Source: an uncultured Nitrosomonadales bacterium | GTDB taxonomy: Bacteria > Pseudomonadota > Gammaproteobacteria > Burkholderiales > Gallionellaceae | Length of the DNA: 37,717 nt | Reading direction: 5' to 3' | Assembly (NCBI GenBank): GCA_903858965.1 | Contig: CAIOKY010000124.1 | Span: 1 to 37,717 of the forward strand | In this document: piece by piece, positions 17,456 through 26,249 of the stretch | Layout: each line of letters starts with the position of its first letter | How positions within the stretch are numbered: the stretch's first letter is position 1 | Notes under the pieces: model-generated | Seen by the model: only the letters and a program-made list of their open reading frames with translations | Database searches by the model: none | What the model was told of the DNA's origin: nothing | Position numbers and translations under genes: made by a program

Positions 17456-17689
17456 ATGGACATGCAGAATCTGATACACATGGCGAACCAGATTGGCGAT
17501 TTTTTTGAAGCGATGCCGGATCGCGAAGAGGCATTGCTGGGCATTAGCGGTCATCTGCATAATTTCTGGGAGCCGCGCATGCGCAGCCAGCTGCTGAAAT
17601 ATGTGGATACCGAAAACGGCAAAGACCTCAAGCCTATCGTGGTTTCAGCCATTCGTACCCACCGCAGTAAATTAGTGTCGCAGCATTGA
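17456..17689 (+). CDS. fdsD: Formate dehydrogenase delta subunit FdsD
   Basis: Small 77-residue protein found at the end of fds operons, where it is needed for a stable, active formate dehydrogenase. Family-like sequence is seen from the first residues (NLIHMANQIGDFFEAMPDRE) through HLHNFWEPRMRSQLL. ATG 17456 is taken as the start because AAGGAA stands ten bases upstream and family members begin there; earlier in-frame ATGs at 17420 and 17426 lie inside fdhD. It follows fdhD by one base. Confidence 0.88.
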   Translation: MDMQNLIHMANQIGDFFEAMPDREEALLGISGHLHNFWEPRMRSQLLKYVDTENGKDLKPIVVSAIRTHRSKLVSQH

Positions 17690-17734
17690 GCGTTTTCGTT
17701 TAAGGTACGCATTATCAAGAGAGGAGCTTGATCG

Positions 17735-17809
17735 ATGCTGAGTAGATACGCTTTAACAATCCTATCAACCATAAATAGTGAGGAGGCGGTTCATGTCCAG
17801 TTCCAATAG
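17735..17809 (+). CDS. possible 24-codon leader ORF before the OFA transporter
   Basis: A short ORF beginning MLSRYALTILSTINSEEA with a strong GAGAGGAG Shine-Dalgarno eight to ten bases upstream. It runs over the transporter's own AGGAGG and ATG in another frame and stops at 17809. It could couple or modulate transporter translation. It may equally be chance; no homologue is recognised. Confidence 0.2.
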   Translation: MLSRYALTILSTINSEEAVHVQFQ

Positions 17810-19457
17810 TTCCGGGGTCGCAACAGGGTCGTATGGCTTGCTCGCAAAAGAGCGCACCATTGCCAAGACGGGGTTTAATCGGTGGCTGGTTCCGCCCGCT
17901 GCCTTGGCGATACATTTGTGTATCGGCATGGCATATGGATTTTCGGTATTCTGGCTGCCCTTGTCCAAGGCGATCGGCATTTCAAAATCGGTTGCATGTT
18001 CCGCGGACGCGGGGTTGATCGATGCCTTATTCACCACTTCATGCGATTGGAAGATCAGTGAACTGGGCTGGATGTTTACCTTGTTCTTTTTATTTTTGGG
18101 ATCGTCCGCGGCGATCTGGGGCGGTTGGCTGGAACGCGTCGGTCCGCGCAAGGCAGGTTTTACCGCGGCAATCTGTTGGGGTGGCGGTTTGCTGATCTCG
18201 GCATATGGGGTACATGTGCATCAACTGTGGATGATGTGGCTGGGCTCCGGCGTGATCGGCGGCATCGGCCTGGGTCTGGGCTATATTTCCCCTGTTTCAA
18301 CGCTGATCAAATGGTTCCCTGATCGCCGCGGCATGGCGACCGGCATGGCCATCATGGGCTTCGGCGGCGGAGCGATGATAGGCTCTCCCCTGGCCAATTC
18401 GCTGATGGAATATTTTCACACCCCAACCAGTGTGGGCGTATGGGAAACGTTTGTCGTCATGGGCGTGGTGTATTTTATTGCCATGACATGCGGTGCGTTC
18501 GGGTATCGCATTCCCCCGACAGGCTGGAAGCTGGAAGGCTGGTCGCTGCCGGAAAACAAGCATGCGTTGATCTCTGATTACAACGTACATTTGAAGAATG
18601 CCCACAAAACCCCGCAATTCTGGCTGATCTGGGCGGTGCTGTGCCTGAACGTGAGCGCCGGTATCGGCGTGATCGGTATGGCTTCACCGATGCTCCAGGA
18701 AATCTTTGGTGGCGGCTTGATCGGGCATCCGGAGATCGGTTTTACCGACCTGAATGAGGACCAGAAAAAAGCAATCGCCGCGTTGGCGGCAGGATTCGCC
18801 GGTTTGATTTCGGTGTTCAATATTGCCGGACGTTTTTTCTGGGCATCACTCTCCGATAAACTGGGCCGCAAAAACACTTATTTTGTTTTCTTCGCATTGG
18901 GCATCGCGATGTACTCGCTTGCCCCCTGGGCTGCGCATTCCGGCAACCAGGCGTTGTTCGTCGCATTCTTCTGCGTCATCCTGTCGATGTATGGTGGCGG
19001 CTTTGCTACGGTGCCCGCGTACCTGGCCGACATGTTCGGTACGCAGTTCGTCGGTGCGATCCATGGCCGTCTGCTGACTGCGTGGGCGACCGCCGGGATC
19101 ATCGGGCCGGTCGTGGTGAACTATATCCGCGAGGCGCAAATCGCCGCAGGGGTTCAGCGCCAGATGGTGTACGACTTTACCCTGTACATTCTGGCCGGCT
19201 TCCTGGCGCTGGGTTTTGTCGCCAACTGGTTCATCAAACCGGTGGATAAAAAGTGGCACTTGTCCGAGCAGGAAATGCAGGCCATCGTCGAGGCTCAACA
19301 TGAAAAGGCTGCGGGCGAGAAACTGGTGACCGGCTCGTTCGGCATCGGCCATGGCGGAATGGATGGGGCCGCCGCGCTGGCTTGGACTGCGGTTGGTATC
19401 CCTATCGCGATTGGATTGTGGATCACGATTACCAAAGCAGCGGTGTTGTTCCACTAA
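17793..19457 (+). CDS. OFA-family major facilitator transporter, probable formate or related carboxylate carrier
   Basis: Inner-membrane transporter of 554 residues with about twelve hydrophobic segments, longer than typical 410-residue OFA proteins because of inserts after helix 2 and in the central loop. Resemblance to the oxalate/formate antiporter family is seen in IHLCIGMAYGFSVFWLPL, the helix 2-3 loop GGWLERVGPRKAG, LGYISPVSTLIKWFPDRRG and GRFFWASLSDKLGRKN. AGGAGG (17781-17786) selects ATG 17793 over GTG 17778. It follows fdsD by 103 bases on the same strand and ends in a strong terminator, which makes formate uptake or exchange the best guess. Lactate, pyruvate or oxalate are alternatives within the family. 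Confidence 0.85.
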   Translation: MSSSNSSGVATGSYGLLAKERTIAKTGFNRWLVPPAALAIHLCIGMAYGFSVFWLPLSKAIGISKSVACSADAGLIDALFTTSCDWKISELGWMFTLFFLFLGSSAAIWGGWLERVGPRKAGFTAAICWGGGLLISAYGVHVHQLWMMWLGSGVIGGIGLGLGYISPVSTLIKWFPDRRGMATGMAIMGFGGGAMIGSPLANSLMEYFHTPTSVGVWETFVVMGVVYFIAMTCGAFGYRIPPTGWKLEGWSLPENKHALISDYNVHLKNAHKTPQFWLIWAVLCLNVSAGIGVIGMASPMLQEIFGGGLIGHPEIGFTDLNEDQKKAIAALAAGFAGLISVFNIAGRFFWASLSDKLGRKNTYFVFFALGIAMYSLAPWAAHSGNQALFVAFFCVILSMYGGGFATVPAYLADMFGTQFVGAIHGRLLTAWATAGIIGPVVVNYIREAQIAAGVQRQMVYDFTLYILAGFLALGFVANWFIKPVDKKWHLSEQEMQAIVEAQHEKAAGEKLVTGSFGIGHGGMDGAAALAWTAVGIPIAIGLWITITKAAVLFH

Positions 19458-19479
19458 GTAAACCAGCGTTAATAACTGG

Positions 19480-19517
19480 AACCCGCTCGGTGTGTGTTGT
19501 GCCGAGCGGGTTTTTTT
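19480..19517 (+). terminator. Rho-independent terminator after the fds/OFA unit
   Basis: An 11-bp perfect stem (AACCCGCTCGG with CCGAGCGGGTT), an 11-base loop and a seven-T tail, 22 bases after the transporter stop. It separates the formate unit from moeA. Confidence 0.93.
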
Positions 19518-19568
19518 CGGGTTCTTCACATTGAATTATTTCACAGATAAAATTTTCGAAACATTGTG

Positions 19569-20831
19569 ATGGAACATCTGTCAGTAACGAATGCGCAGCA
19601 GTGCATTCTGGAGTCTGTAAATAAGCTCGATATCGAGACAGTCGGTCTGGAGCAGTCATTGGGTCGTGTGCTGGCTGAGGATGTGCGCGCCAATCGCGAT
19701 ATTCCGCCTTACGATGTGTCGGCGATGGATGGCTATGCACTGTGCAGTGCCGACTTGGCAAAAATTCCCGCGACACTGAAAATCGTCGAGGATATCAAGG
19801 CCGGTGACATGCCGAGCAAGCAGGTGGGGGCGGGGCAATGCGCGCGCATCATGACCGGCGCGCCTATGCCACGAGGCGCGGATACGGTGATACGGGTCGA
19901 GGACACAGATGTTGTGTCTGACGGTAGCGTGCAGATCAATGTCAAAGTGAAACCCGGCAATGACATCCGTTTGCAGGGTGAAGGCATGCGCAACGGCGAT
20001 GTGGTGCTGGCAGCGGGCACCGAGATCACGCCAGGCGTAATTGGTATTCTGGCGACGGTGAAGAGTAAACAGATGCGGGTATATCGCCGCCCGCGCGTGG
20101 CGATCTTGTCTACAGGCGATGAACTGGAGGGCATGGATGATCCAGTCGATCCAAACAAGATACCCAATTCCAACAGCTACGCGCTGATGGCTCAACTGCA
20201 GGCGCTGGGCATAGAGCCAACCTTGCTCGGCATTGCACGCGATGATCCGGCCGAGCTTGCAGAGTATTTGCAGCGCGGCCTGAGATTCGATGTACTGCTG
20301 GTCTCCGGCGGCTCTTCAGTCGGTGTGCACGATTACGTCCGTCCGACTATGGAAGCCTTGGGTGTGCGGATGAAATTCTGGCGCGTGGCGATGAAGCCGG
20401 GACATCCTTTGGCGTTTGGTGTACTGCAACAGAATGGTGACGGTACACCAAAAGATTCTTTTGTTTTTGGACTGCCGGGGAATCCGGTATCCAGCATGGT
20501 GTGCTTTGAGGAATTCGTCACGCCGATGTTGCGCAGCATGATGGGGCATGCGCGCTTATATCGCCGTACCTTAACGGCGCGGCTGACACATGATGTGAAG
20601 CATCAAGCCGGACGTACCGAGTTTGTTCGGGTGACGCTGGCAAAAGATGGAAGTGGCTATGTGGCTACTTCGACAGGCTCTCAGGGTAGCGGCATGCTGT
20701 TGTCAATGGCTAGGGCGGACGGTTTGCTGGTGGTGCCGGCCGATAGTACGGGTCTGATAGCAGGCGAGCAGGTGACCGTGCAGTTGCTGGACGGCACGGC
20801 GTTTCAAAATGAGATTGAATTCAGGGAATGA
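19569..20831 (+). CDS. moeA: Molybdopterin molybdotransferase MoeA
   Basis: Inserts molybdate into adenylylated molybdopterin, giving Mo-MPT. The 420-residue protein carries the MoeA motifs in order: DVSAMDGYALCSADL (residues about 53-67), IMTGAPMPRGADTVIRVED, STGDELEG, VSGGSSVGVHDYVRP and the GLPGNPVSS loop, then a C-terminal beta-barrel domain. ATG 19569 is preferred over GTG 19566, which adds one residue only. The stop overlaps the mog start (ATGA), so the two final steps of metal insertion are co-translated. Confidence 0.95.
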   Translation: MEHLSVTNAQQCILESVNKLDIETVGLEQSLGRVLAEDVRANRDIPPYDVSAMDGYALCSADLAKIPATLKIVEDIKAGDMPSKQVGAGQCARIMTGAPMPRGADTVIRVEDTDVVSDGSVQINVKVKPGNDIRLQGEGMRNGDVVLAAGTEITPGVIGILATVKSKQMRVYRRPRVAILSTGDELEGMDDPVDPNKIPNSNSYALMAQLQALGIEPTLLGIARDDPAELAEYLQRGLRFDVLLVSGGSSVGVHDYVRPTMEALGVRMKFWRVAMKPGHPLAFGVLQQNGDGTPKDSFVFGLPGNPVSSMVCFEEFVTPMLRSMMGHARLYRRTLTARLTHDVKHQAGRTEFVRVTLAKDGSGYVATSTGSQGSGMLLSMARADGLLVVPADSTGLIAGEQVTVQLLDGTAFQNEIEFRE

Positions 20832-21376
20832 ATATGAGTATTGCACGCATCGGCATCTTGACGATCTCCGACCGCGCCAGCCGCGGCGAATACGAGGACA
20901 AGGGCGGCCCCGCGGTCCATGCGTGGTTCACGCGCGTGCTGACCAGCCCGTGGCAGGCAGTGGCGAGAGTGATCCCTGACGAACAGCCACAGATCGAAGC
21001 AGCGCTGCGCGAATTGAGCGATATGGAAAGCTGCTGCTTGATCGTCACCACCGGCGGCACCGGCCCTGCGTTGCGCGATGTCACGCCGGAAGCTACCGAA
21101 GCGGTATGCAGCAAGATGATGCCGGGCTTCGGTGAACTGATGCGCAGCGCTTCGCTGAAATTTGTGCCCACCGCGATCCTGTCGCGGCAGGCCGCCGGGA
21201 TACGCGGCAAGAGCCTGATCGTCAACCTGCCCGGCAAACCTTCCGCGATAGACGATTGCCTGAATGCGGTGTTTCCGGCTATTCCTTATTGCATTGATTT
21301 GATCGACGGCCCGTATCTGGAATCCGATCCCGAACAATGCAAAGCATTCCGACCGGTACATGCTAAACTAAAATGA
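20828..21376 (+). CDS. mog: Molybdopterin adenylyltransferase Mog
   Basis: Adenylylates molybdopterin to activate it for MoeA. It has 182 residues, with RIGILTISDRASRGEYEDKGGPA at the N-terminus seen as the family opening, the active-site TTGGTGPALRDVTPEAT, and NLPGKPSAIDDCL near the C-terminus. This is the Mog type (with the ISDR and GEYED residues) rather than the shorter MoaB. A second in-frame ATG at 20834 is possible. It is coupled to moeA by a four-base overlap. Confidence 0.93.
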   Translation: MNMSIARIGILTISDRASRGEYEDKGGPAVHAWFTRVLTSPWQAVARVIPDEQPQIEAALRELSDMESCCLIVTTGGTGPALRDVTPEATEAVCSKMMPGFGELMRSASLKFVPTAILSRQAAGIRGKSLIVNLPGKPSAIDDCLNAVFPAIPYCIDLIDGPYLESDPEQCKAFRPVHAKLK

Positions 21377-21431
21377 ACATCTGTTATGTGCAAGGCACTG
21401 TGCTTCATCCATCCCAGAGGAGAAACTGCGA

Positions 21432-21623
21432 TTGAGTGAGAACGACGGCATAATACAATCTCCTTGTGTAAGAAGTTGTTGTCTGAGCAATGACGATATT
21501 TGCCTGGGCTGTTTCCGATCATTGGAGGAAATTCAACAGTGGAGCGAGGCCGGCAATCAAGAGCGCGTTGCTATTCTGGTGAATGCCCGGCAGCGGCGCG
21601 AGTCGGAGTATTCTGCCATTTGA
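21432..21623 (+). CDS. DUF1289 small cysteine-rich protein
   Basis: A 63-residue protein with the DUF1289 pattern: SPCVRSCCLSNDDICLGCFR near residues 11-30, followed by an SLEEIQQW helix. The cysteine spacing suggests a small metal or iron-sulfur binding knuckle; the biochemical role of the family is not established. The start is a TTG at 21432, supported by GAGGAG (21417-21422) nine bases upstream and by no in-frame ATG before the conserved part. It lies 55 bases after mog on the same strand, probably in the moeA-mog transcript. Confidence 0.8.
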   Translation: MSENDGIIQSPCVRSCCLSNDDICLGCFRSLEEIQQWSEAGNQERVAILVNARQRRESEYSAI

Positions 21624-21642
21624 GTGGCAGCTTAGTGCCACT
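21623..21642. terminator. possible bidirectional hairpin between convergent units
   Basis: AGTGGCA and TGCCACT form a 7-bp perfect stem with a 6-base loop, overlapping the DUF1289 stop codon. There is no T-run on either side, so it is at best a weak terminator between the moeA-mog and the minus-strand ABC units. Confidence 0.3.
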
Positions 21643-21720
21643 TGCGGAAGTTCAACTTAAATATTCCATGTGACTCATGGGACGGTACATACTCATTATT
21701 CGTTAGGCCAATAATAGTCA

Positions 21721-23031
21721 TCACTCTGTAGAAATTTCTTCGTCTTTCGGCATAGTAAGAATGCCGGTGTTAAAGTTATACTCGAATAGATCGCCATAGC
21801 GTCCCCACTCTATGGCGATGCGCAGGGCGGAGACTGTATCAGCCTCAGACAAAGAGAAATGAAGCAGCTTGAGAAATAAATCTTCGTGCAGGTCACTAGA
21901 TGGATCTTGTTCCAGCCCTTGTCGAATATAAGCTACTAATGGTACGTTCTCCAGCAACTGTTGACCGAAAATTATTTTGCGTTCGGGATTGTTTGCAAGG
22001 ACATATTGCTTGCCAAGTGGAGTGAGAAGAATGTCGCCATGATCGAGGAGAGAAAACCCCAATAATGCCAAGGCGCTCGACACATTGAGAAGTTCCTCAT
22101 CGCTGAGTTCCGTTTCTTCGGCAAGTTTCGGCAAATCTGCTCGTCCCAGGAAAGGTTCGTCGGCGAGCAGTTCCAGTAGGCTCTCCATGAGGGCAATTTC
22201 CACATCTGGCAACCGGTCGCCAAGTCGCAATTTGACGCCCTTATCAGTACCGCGTCTCGTGCGTATGTCACCTGCTGTCATCAGTCCGTAAACTTTATCG
22301 ATCAGTCCGCGCACTTCCAAACTTTCTACATCCCGTGGGCGCGGAAGAGTAACAGGCATTTCGTCTCGCACCCGTCCCGGGTCACTGGCGAAAATCAAGA
22401 CCCGATCAGCCATCACTACCGCTTCTTCAATATTGTGCGAGACAACGAGGATTGCTTTAGTGGGGATTCTTCCAGTTTCCCAAAGCTCCAAGATGTCTTC
22501 GCGCAAGCGTTCTCCAGTCAGCACATCAAGCGCGGAGAATGCTTCGTCCATCAGCAATACGTCTGGCTCCATGACCAAGGCGCGGGCGATGCCCACCCGC
22601 TGACGCATACCGCCCGACAACTCCCGAGGCAAAGCACCTTCAAAGCCAGACAGACCGATCATTTCGATAGCCGCTTCGGCACGCTGGGCTCTTTCCTCGA
22701 GCGGCATTCCTTTTGCTTCCAGCCCCAATTCCACATTCTTTTGCACGGTGAGCCAAGGGAATAGCGCGAAAGACTGGAACACCATGCTGATACCGTCAGC
22801 TGGCCCAAAGAGTGGCAATCCCCGATAAAGAACTTCGCCGCCATCGACGGGGATCAGGCCAGCCATGATACGCATCATGGTGGACTTGCCCGATCCCGAC
22901 TGACCCAGTAACGCGACGATCTCTCCCTCGTTGAGGGTAAAGTCGACGCTCTCAAGGACGGATCGGGCCGAGCCATCCGCCGAGCGGAAAGATTTACCCA
23001 CGGATTTTAGTTCGACGATAGGAGTGGCCAT
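21721..23031 (-). CDS. ABC transporter ATPase of the nitrate/sulfonate class with C-terminal AAA-associated domain
   Basis: A 436-residue cytoplasmic ATPase. The first 260 residues are a complete nucleotide-binding domain: Walker A GQSGSGKST (residues 43-51), the signature LSGGMRQRVGIARAL, Walker B DVLLMDEAFSALD, and the switch histidine in VVSHNIEEAV. Residues about 280-430 are an added domain resembling the AAA_assoc_C type seen on some NrtD/SsuB-like ATPases; its function is not established. It starts 12 bases after the permease stop and is the last gene of the minus-strand unit. The class usually handles oxyanions or taurine, but no binding protein is present to fix the substrate. Confidence 0.85.
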   Translation of the reverse strand: MATPIVELKSVGKSFRSADGSARSVLESVDFTLNEGEIVALLGQSGSGKSTMMRIMAGLIPVDGGEVLYRGLPLFGPADGISMVFQSFALFPWLTVQKNVELGLEAKGMPLEERAQRAEAAIEMIGLSGFEGALPRELSGGMRQRVGIARALVMEPDVLLMDEAFSALDVLTGERLREDILELWETGRIPTKAILVVSHNIEEAVVMADRVLIFASDPGRVRDEMPVTLPRPRDVESLEVRGLIDKVYGLMTAGDIRTRRGTDKGVKLRLGDRLPDVEIALMESLLELLADEPFLGRADLPKLAEETELSDEELLNVSSALALLGFSLLDHGDILLTPLGKQYVLANNPERKIIFGQQLLENVPLVAYIRQGLEQDPSSDLHEDLFLKLLHFSLSEADTVSALRIAIEWGRYGDLFEYNFNTGILTMPKDEEISTE

Positions 23032-23043
23032 TACAATGTGTCC

Positions 23044-24774
23044 CTAGAAATGCAGGCGATTCTCGGCCATACGATAAAGCCGTCGCCAGACGAAATGATT
23101 AAACCCCATTACAAATACACACATGACACCAATTCCCAAGGCAATCCGGGGGAAATCGCCAATTGCAGTCATCTCGGCGATATAGCTGCCGATACCATGA
23201 GCTTGCACAGTTGTATCGCCCCAAGTCACGTATTCCGCAACGATGCTGGCATTCCATGAGCCGCCAGATGCCGTGATGGCGCCAGTAACAAAGCTTGGGA
23301 AAATCGCCGGCAGCAGATAGCGCCGCCACTTGAGCCTGCCGCTTAAACCGAGATTCTGTGCGGCATAGCGTAGCTCAGTCGGTATTGTGGATGCACCGGC
23401 GATGACGTTGAACAAAATATACCACTGTGTGCCGAGAATCATCAGGGGTGACAGCCAGATATCCGGATTGAGACCAAACCGCACGATCAAAAAGACCGCA
23501 ACCGGAAACATCAAATTGGCCGGGAAAGCCGCCAGGAATTGGATGATTGCCTGTGCACGTTCGGCAAGCCTCGGATTCATCCCGATCCAGACACCGATTG
23601 GAATCCAGATCAGGGCCGCCAGAACAATCAGGATGATGACCCGGAACATCGTGTAGAACCCCAGCAGAAAGGCATGCCTTACTTCGTTCCAACCCACTTC
23701 AGTATGGATAAAGTGAATCAGTATCCACAGGGCATAAAATACCACGGCGGCGATGATCGCGTCCCAGATACGTTCAGGCGTTGCGGTGCGTGTTTGAGGT
23801 CGTGCCCGAATCGATGTGCCATCGTAACGTAACCTAAACATGGAGAACGAACGCTCCAGCATTTTGCCGCATGCTACTGCGACGCCCTGCATACGCTCGG
23901 TGCGGCGCAGCCATGCCAGCAGCCATGAGTCCTGAGCTGTTTCGCTGCCAGATTCCTCAAAACGAAACTTGTCTGCCCAGGCAAGCAGCGGCCTGAAGAA
24001 AAGCTGATCGTAAAGTATTACTGCAACCAACATGGCGCCTATAGCCCAACCGATCGCATGGAGATCGCGCTGTTCGATGGCCAAGGCGATATAGGAGCCA
24101 ATGCCCGGCAACTTGATGTTCTGGTTGGAAACAGAGATGGCCTCCGAAGCGACCACGAAGAACCAACCGCCGGACATGGACATCATCATGTTCCACAATA
24201 ATCCGGGCATGGCAAAGGGTAGTTCCAGCCGCCAGAACTGTTGCCATGCGGAAAGCTTGAACACGCTTGCGGCTTCCCTAAGCTCGGCGGGAACAGTACG
24301 AAATCCCTGATAGGCGCTGAAAGCCATGTTCCATGCTTGAGAAGTAAAGATGGCAAATATTGCTGCGCACTCGACGCCAAGCAGGCTGCCGGGAAACAAG
24401 GCGATGAAAGCTGTGACCGTAATTGACAAAAAGCCGAGAACGGGAATCGATTGGAGGATATCCAGAATGGGGACCAGAACCTTTTCCGCTGCACGATACC
24501 TTGTTGTCAGCACCGCAAACACACAGCTGAATATCATGGACGCACCGAGAGCAATGAACATGCGCAGCGTGGTACGGAGCAGGTAGTAGGGCAAATTTTC
24601 AGGATCGAGTGATAGCGGAAGCGTTTCGCCCAATTGGTAAGGGCGCGCCATCTGCTGGCCGCCGTAAGCCAACAAAACCAGCAGCGCCAGTGCCATGGGC
24701 AACAAGGCCCAATCCCAGCGGTTCCAGCCAGACTCAACGACCTGTCGAGGAAAAAACTGTTTGCGTTCGCTCAT
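23044..24774 (-). CDS. fused two-module ABC transporter permease
   Basis: A 576-residue inner-membrane protein made of two binding-protein-dependent permease modules in tandem. The first (residues about 70-270) has the EAA-type loop ELREAASVFKLSAWQQFWRL; the second (about 370-560) has ELRYAAQNLGLSGRLKWRRY. Each is followed by a proline/glycine-rich membrane segment, so one chain could supply both halves of the channel. A charged linker of about 60 residues joins the modules. It stands between the OprB-like porin and the ATPase, all on the minus strand with short gaps. The cargo is unknown; both modules resemble the nitrate/sulfonate/taurine group. Confidence 0.85.
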   Translation of the reverse strand: MSERKQFFPRQVVESGWNRWDWALLPMALALLVLLAYGGQQMARPYQLGETLPLSLDPENLPYYLLRTTLRMFIALGASMIFSCVFAVLTTRYRAAEKVLVPILDILQSIPVLGFLSITVTAFIALFPGSLLGVECAAIFAIFTSQAWNMAFSAYQGFRTVPAELREAASVFKLSAWQQFWRLELPFAMPGLLWNMMMSMSGGWFFVVASEAISVSNQNIKLPGIGSYIALAIEQRDLHAIGWAIGAMLVAVILYDQLFFRPLLAWADKFRFEESGSETAQDSWLLAWLRRTERMQGVAVACGKMLERSFSMFRLRYDGTSIRARPQTRTATPERIWDAIIAAVVFYALWILIHFIHTEVGWNEVRHAFLLGFYTMFRVIILIVLAALIWIPIGVWIGMNPRLAERAQAIIQFLAAFPANLMFPVAVFLIVRFGLNPDIWLSPLMILGTQWYILFNVIAGASTIPTELRYAAQNLGLSGRLKWRRYLLPAIFPSFVTGAITASGGSWNASIVAEYVTWGDTTVQAHGIGSYIAEMTAIGDFPRIALGIGVMCVFVMGFNHFVWRRLYRMAENRLHF

Positions 24775-24819
24775 GTTCTTGTTGTTCTCGTGGTGTGCTT
24801 TTACGCTATCCTTACAACA

Positions 24820-26178
24820 TTAAAACTCCACATGCACACGGGTCCCTACAGTCGAGACAGGTCCTCGGTCTCGGTTATATGCAGGATTGACGACATACTG
24901 GTAATCCAGAGTGAGCATCAAATGATCAACCGCATGCACGGAATACGAATAATAAGTTTCCATGATCTTCTCCGAACCGTAATTCAGATTTCCGTCACCG
25001 ATCAGGATGCCCATTCCGCCGGCTGCAAAATAATTACGCGCATCGGTAGACAACCCATTGGCGACTGCGGCAAAGCCGAATGTATCGTCGTGACGCCCCC
25101 AGCGATCTCCGTTTAATGATAGCCCTGCGGCAAGCGATTGGTTTATCTCGGTGAAGTCGAATGCTTCCTTGTTGCCCTTGTTCATGCTTGCTCGTGCGAA
25201 TGTCCCCATATCCGAAGTCAACTCCTGTTCGAGGTTGATTGCGAATCCAGGTTGCGAACTGTGATGCCGAACAAGTGCTGTATCCGGTGGATTACTCGTC
25301 TGTTGAGCAAGTTGCAAAGCATCTGCATAACTTCCCATCTTGCCCTGATTGATAAAGCCCAATATCTTTATTTTGCCCAAGTGTTCCGATAATTGATACC
25401 GTTCCTCCAACTCACCAACCCACTCGTGCTGGCTGAATGTCGGATCAAGTATTGTGGTATTCGGCGTCGCAGAAAGGTCGAAAAAGCCGCCACGCAGCGT
25501 CCACTTCGATTGCGTCCATTCCACCGATGCGCCCTTGGTAAATCCCCAAGCATCGGCCGCATAGTCGAATGCTCCCGACTCTATGATCGACCAGTTGAAA
25601 AAATCGGATCGGGGATCATGCGCATAGGTATTGGTATCGAAAACATCGGTAACGGAAAATTTGCCTATGGTCATAACAATGTTGTCGGCTGATTGAGTGC
25701 GTGCCATCTGATTGGTTGTTGGCACGATGGCTTGTGATTCTCCTGTCAGATTGATAACTTGCCGGTAAAACAACCGAGGCAGACGAAGATAGGGTGTATT
25801 TTCACCTACCTTGTAGGCTTCACCACTCGGGTATCCTGCCATGCCCAGGGTATTGCTCAAGCCAAATCCTTGGTCGATTTCCGGATTGATCCAGAGCTCG
25901 CCATCATCGGCGATGCGCATCCCGGCAAATAGAGTCAGGTCAGTTGTTTCTTTGCTGTCACTATCGGGATGCAAACTGTTTTGGCCCGTATATGGTGCCG
26001 TAAATGCCGGATGCCATTGGGTAACGTTAGTCAATTGGCCATGCACGCTCCATGCGGCTGGTACGGATTGCGCCTCTGTCGGTTCAGCAATCGCAACATG
26101 GGAAATACAAAAATACAATCCAATCAGTAGAATCGTTAAGAATGGTTTTATCGTAAGTGTTTTGTGATTACACAACAT
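24820..26178 (-). CDS. OprB-like carbohydrate-selective porin family protein
   Basis: A 452-residue outer-membrane barrel. The N-terminus has a hydrophobic signal segment (IKPFLTILLIGLYFCISHVA) cut near AIAEPTEA, and the mature part has OprB-family sequence: WSVHGQLTNVTQWHPAF, a GELWINPEIDQGFGLSN strand, the FYRQVINL stretch, and a C-terminus ending in the aromatic VHVEF. OprB porins in glucose users carry sugars, but distant members occur beside metal or anion ABC systems. Only one in-frame ATG is usable (26178), with a weak ribosome-binding site. It follows the RcnR/FrmR-like gene by 71 bases and precedes the permease by 45, so the set looks like one uptake path through both membranes. Confidence 0.82.
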   Translation of the reverse strand: MLCNHKTLTIKPFLTILLIGLYFCISHVAIAEPTEAQSVPAAWSVHGQLTNVTQWHPAFTAPYTGQNSLHPDSDSKETTDLTLFAGMRIADDGELWINPEIDQGFGLSNTLGMAGYPSGEAYKVGENTPYLRLPRLFYRQVINLTGESQAIVPTTNQMARTQSADNIVMTIGKFSVTDVFDTNTYAHDPRSDFFNWSIIESGAFDYAADAWGFTKGASVEWTQSKWTLRGGFFDLSATPNTTILDPTFSQHEWVGELEERYQLSEHLGKIKILGFINQGKMGSYADALQLAQQTSNPPDTALVRHHSSQPGFAINLEQELTSDMGTFARASMNKGNKEAFDFTEINQSLAAGLSLNGDRWGRHDDTFGFAAVANGLSTDARNYFAAGGMGILIGDGNLNYGSEKIMETYYSYSVHAVDHLMLTLDYQYVVNPAYNRDRGPVSTVGTRVHVEF

Positions 26179-26249
26179 ATGCGCGTCTCGTTATTAGATT
26201 AGATGATTTGTATAATATGGAAATCAATGTTGCAGCAATATTGCAGCTC

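Noticed and set aside
21721-24774. Second molybdate importer
   Set aside because: The ATPase lacks a Mop domain and the permease is a fused nitrate/sulfonate-type protein; modABC is separate and complete.
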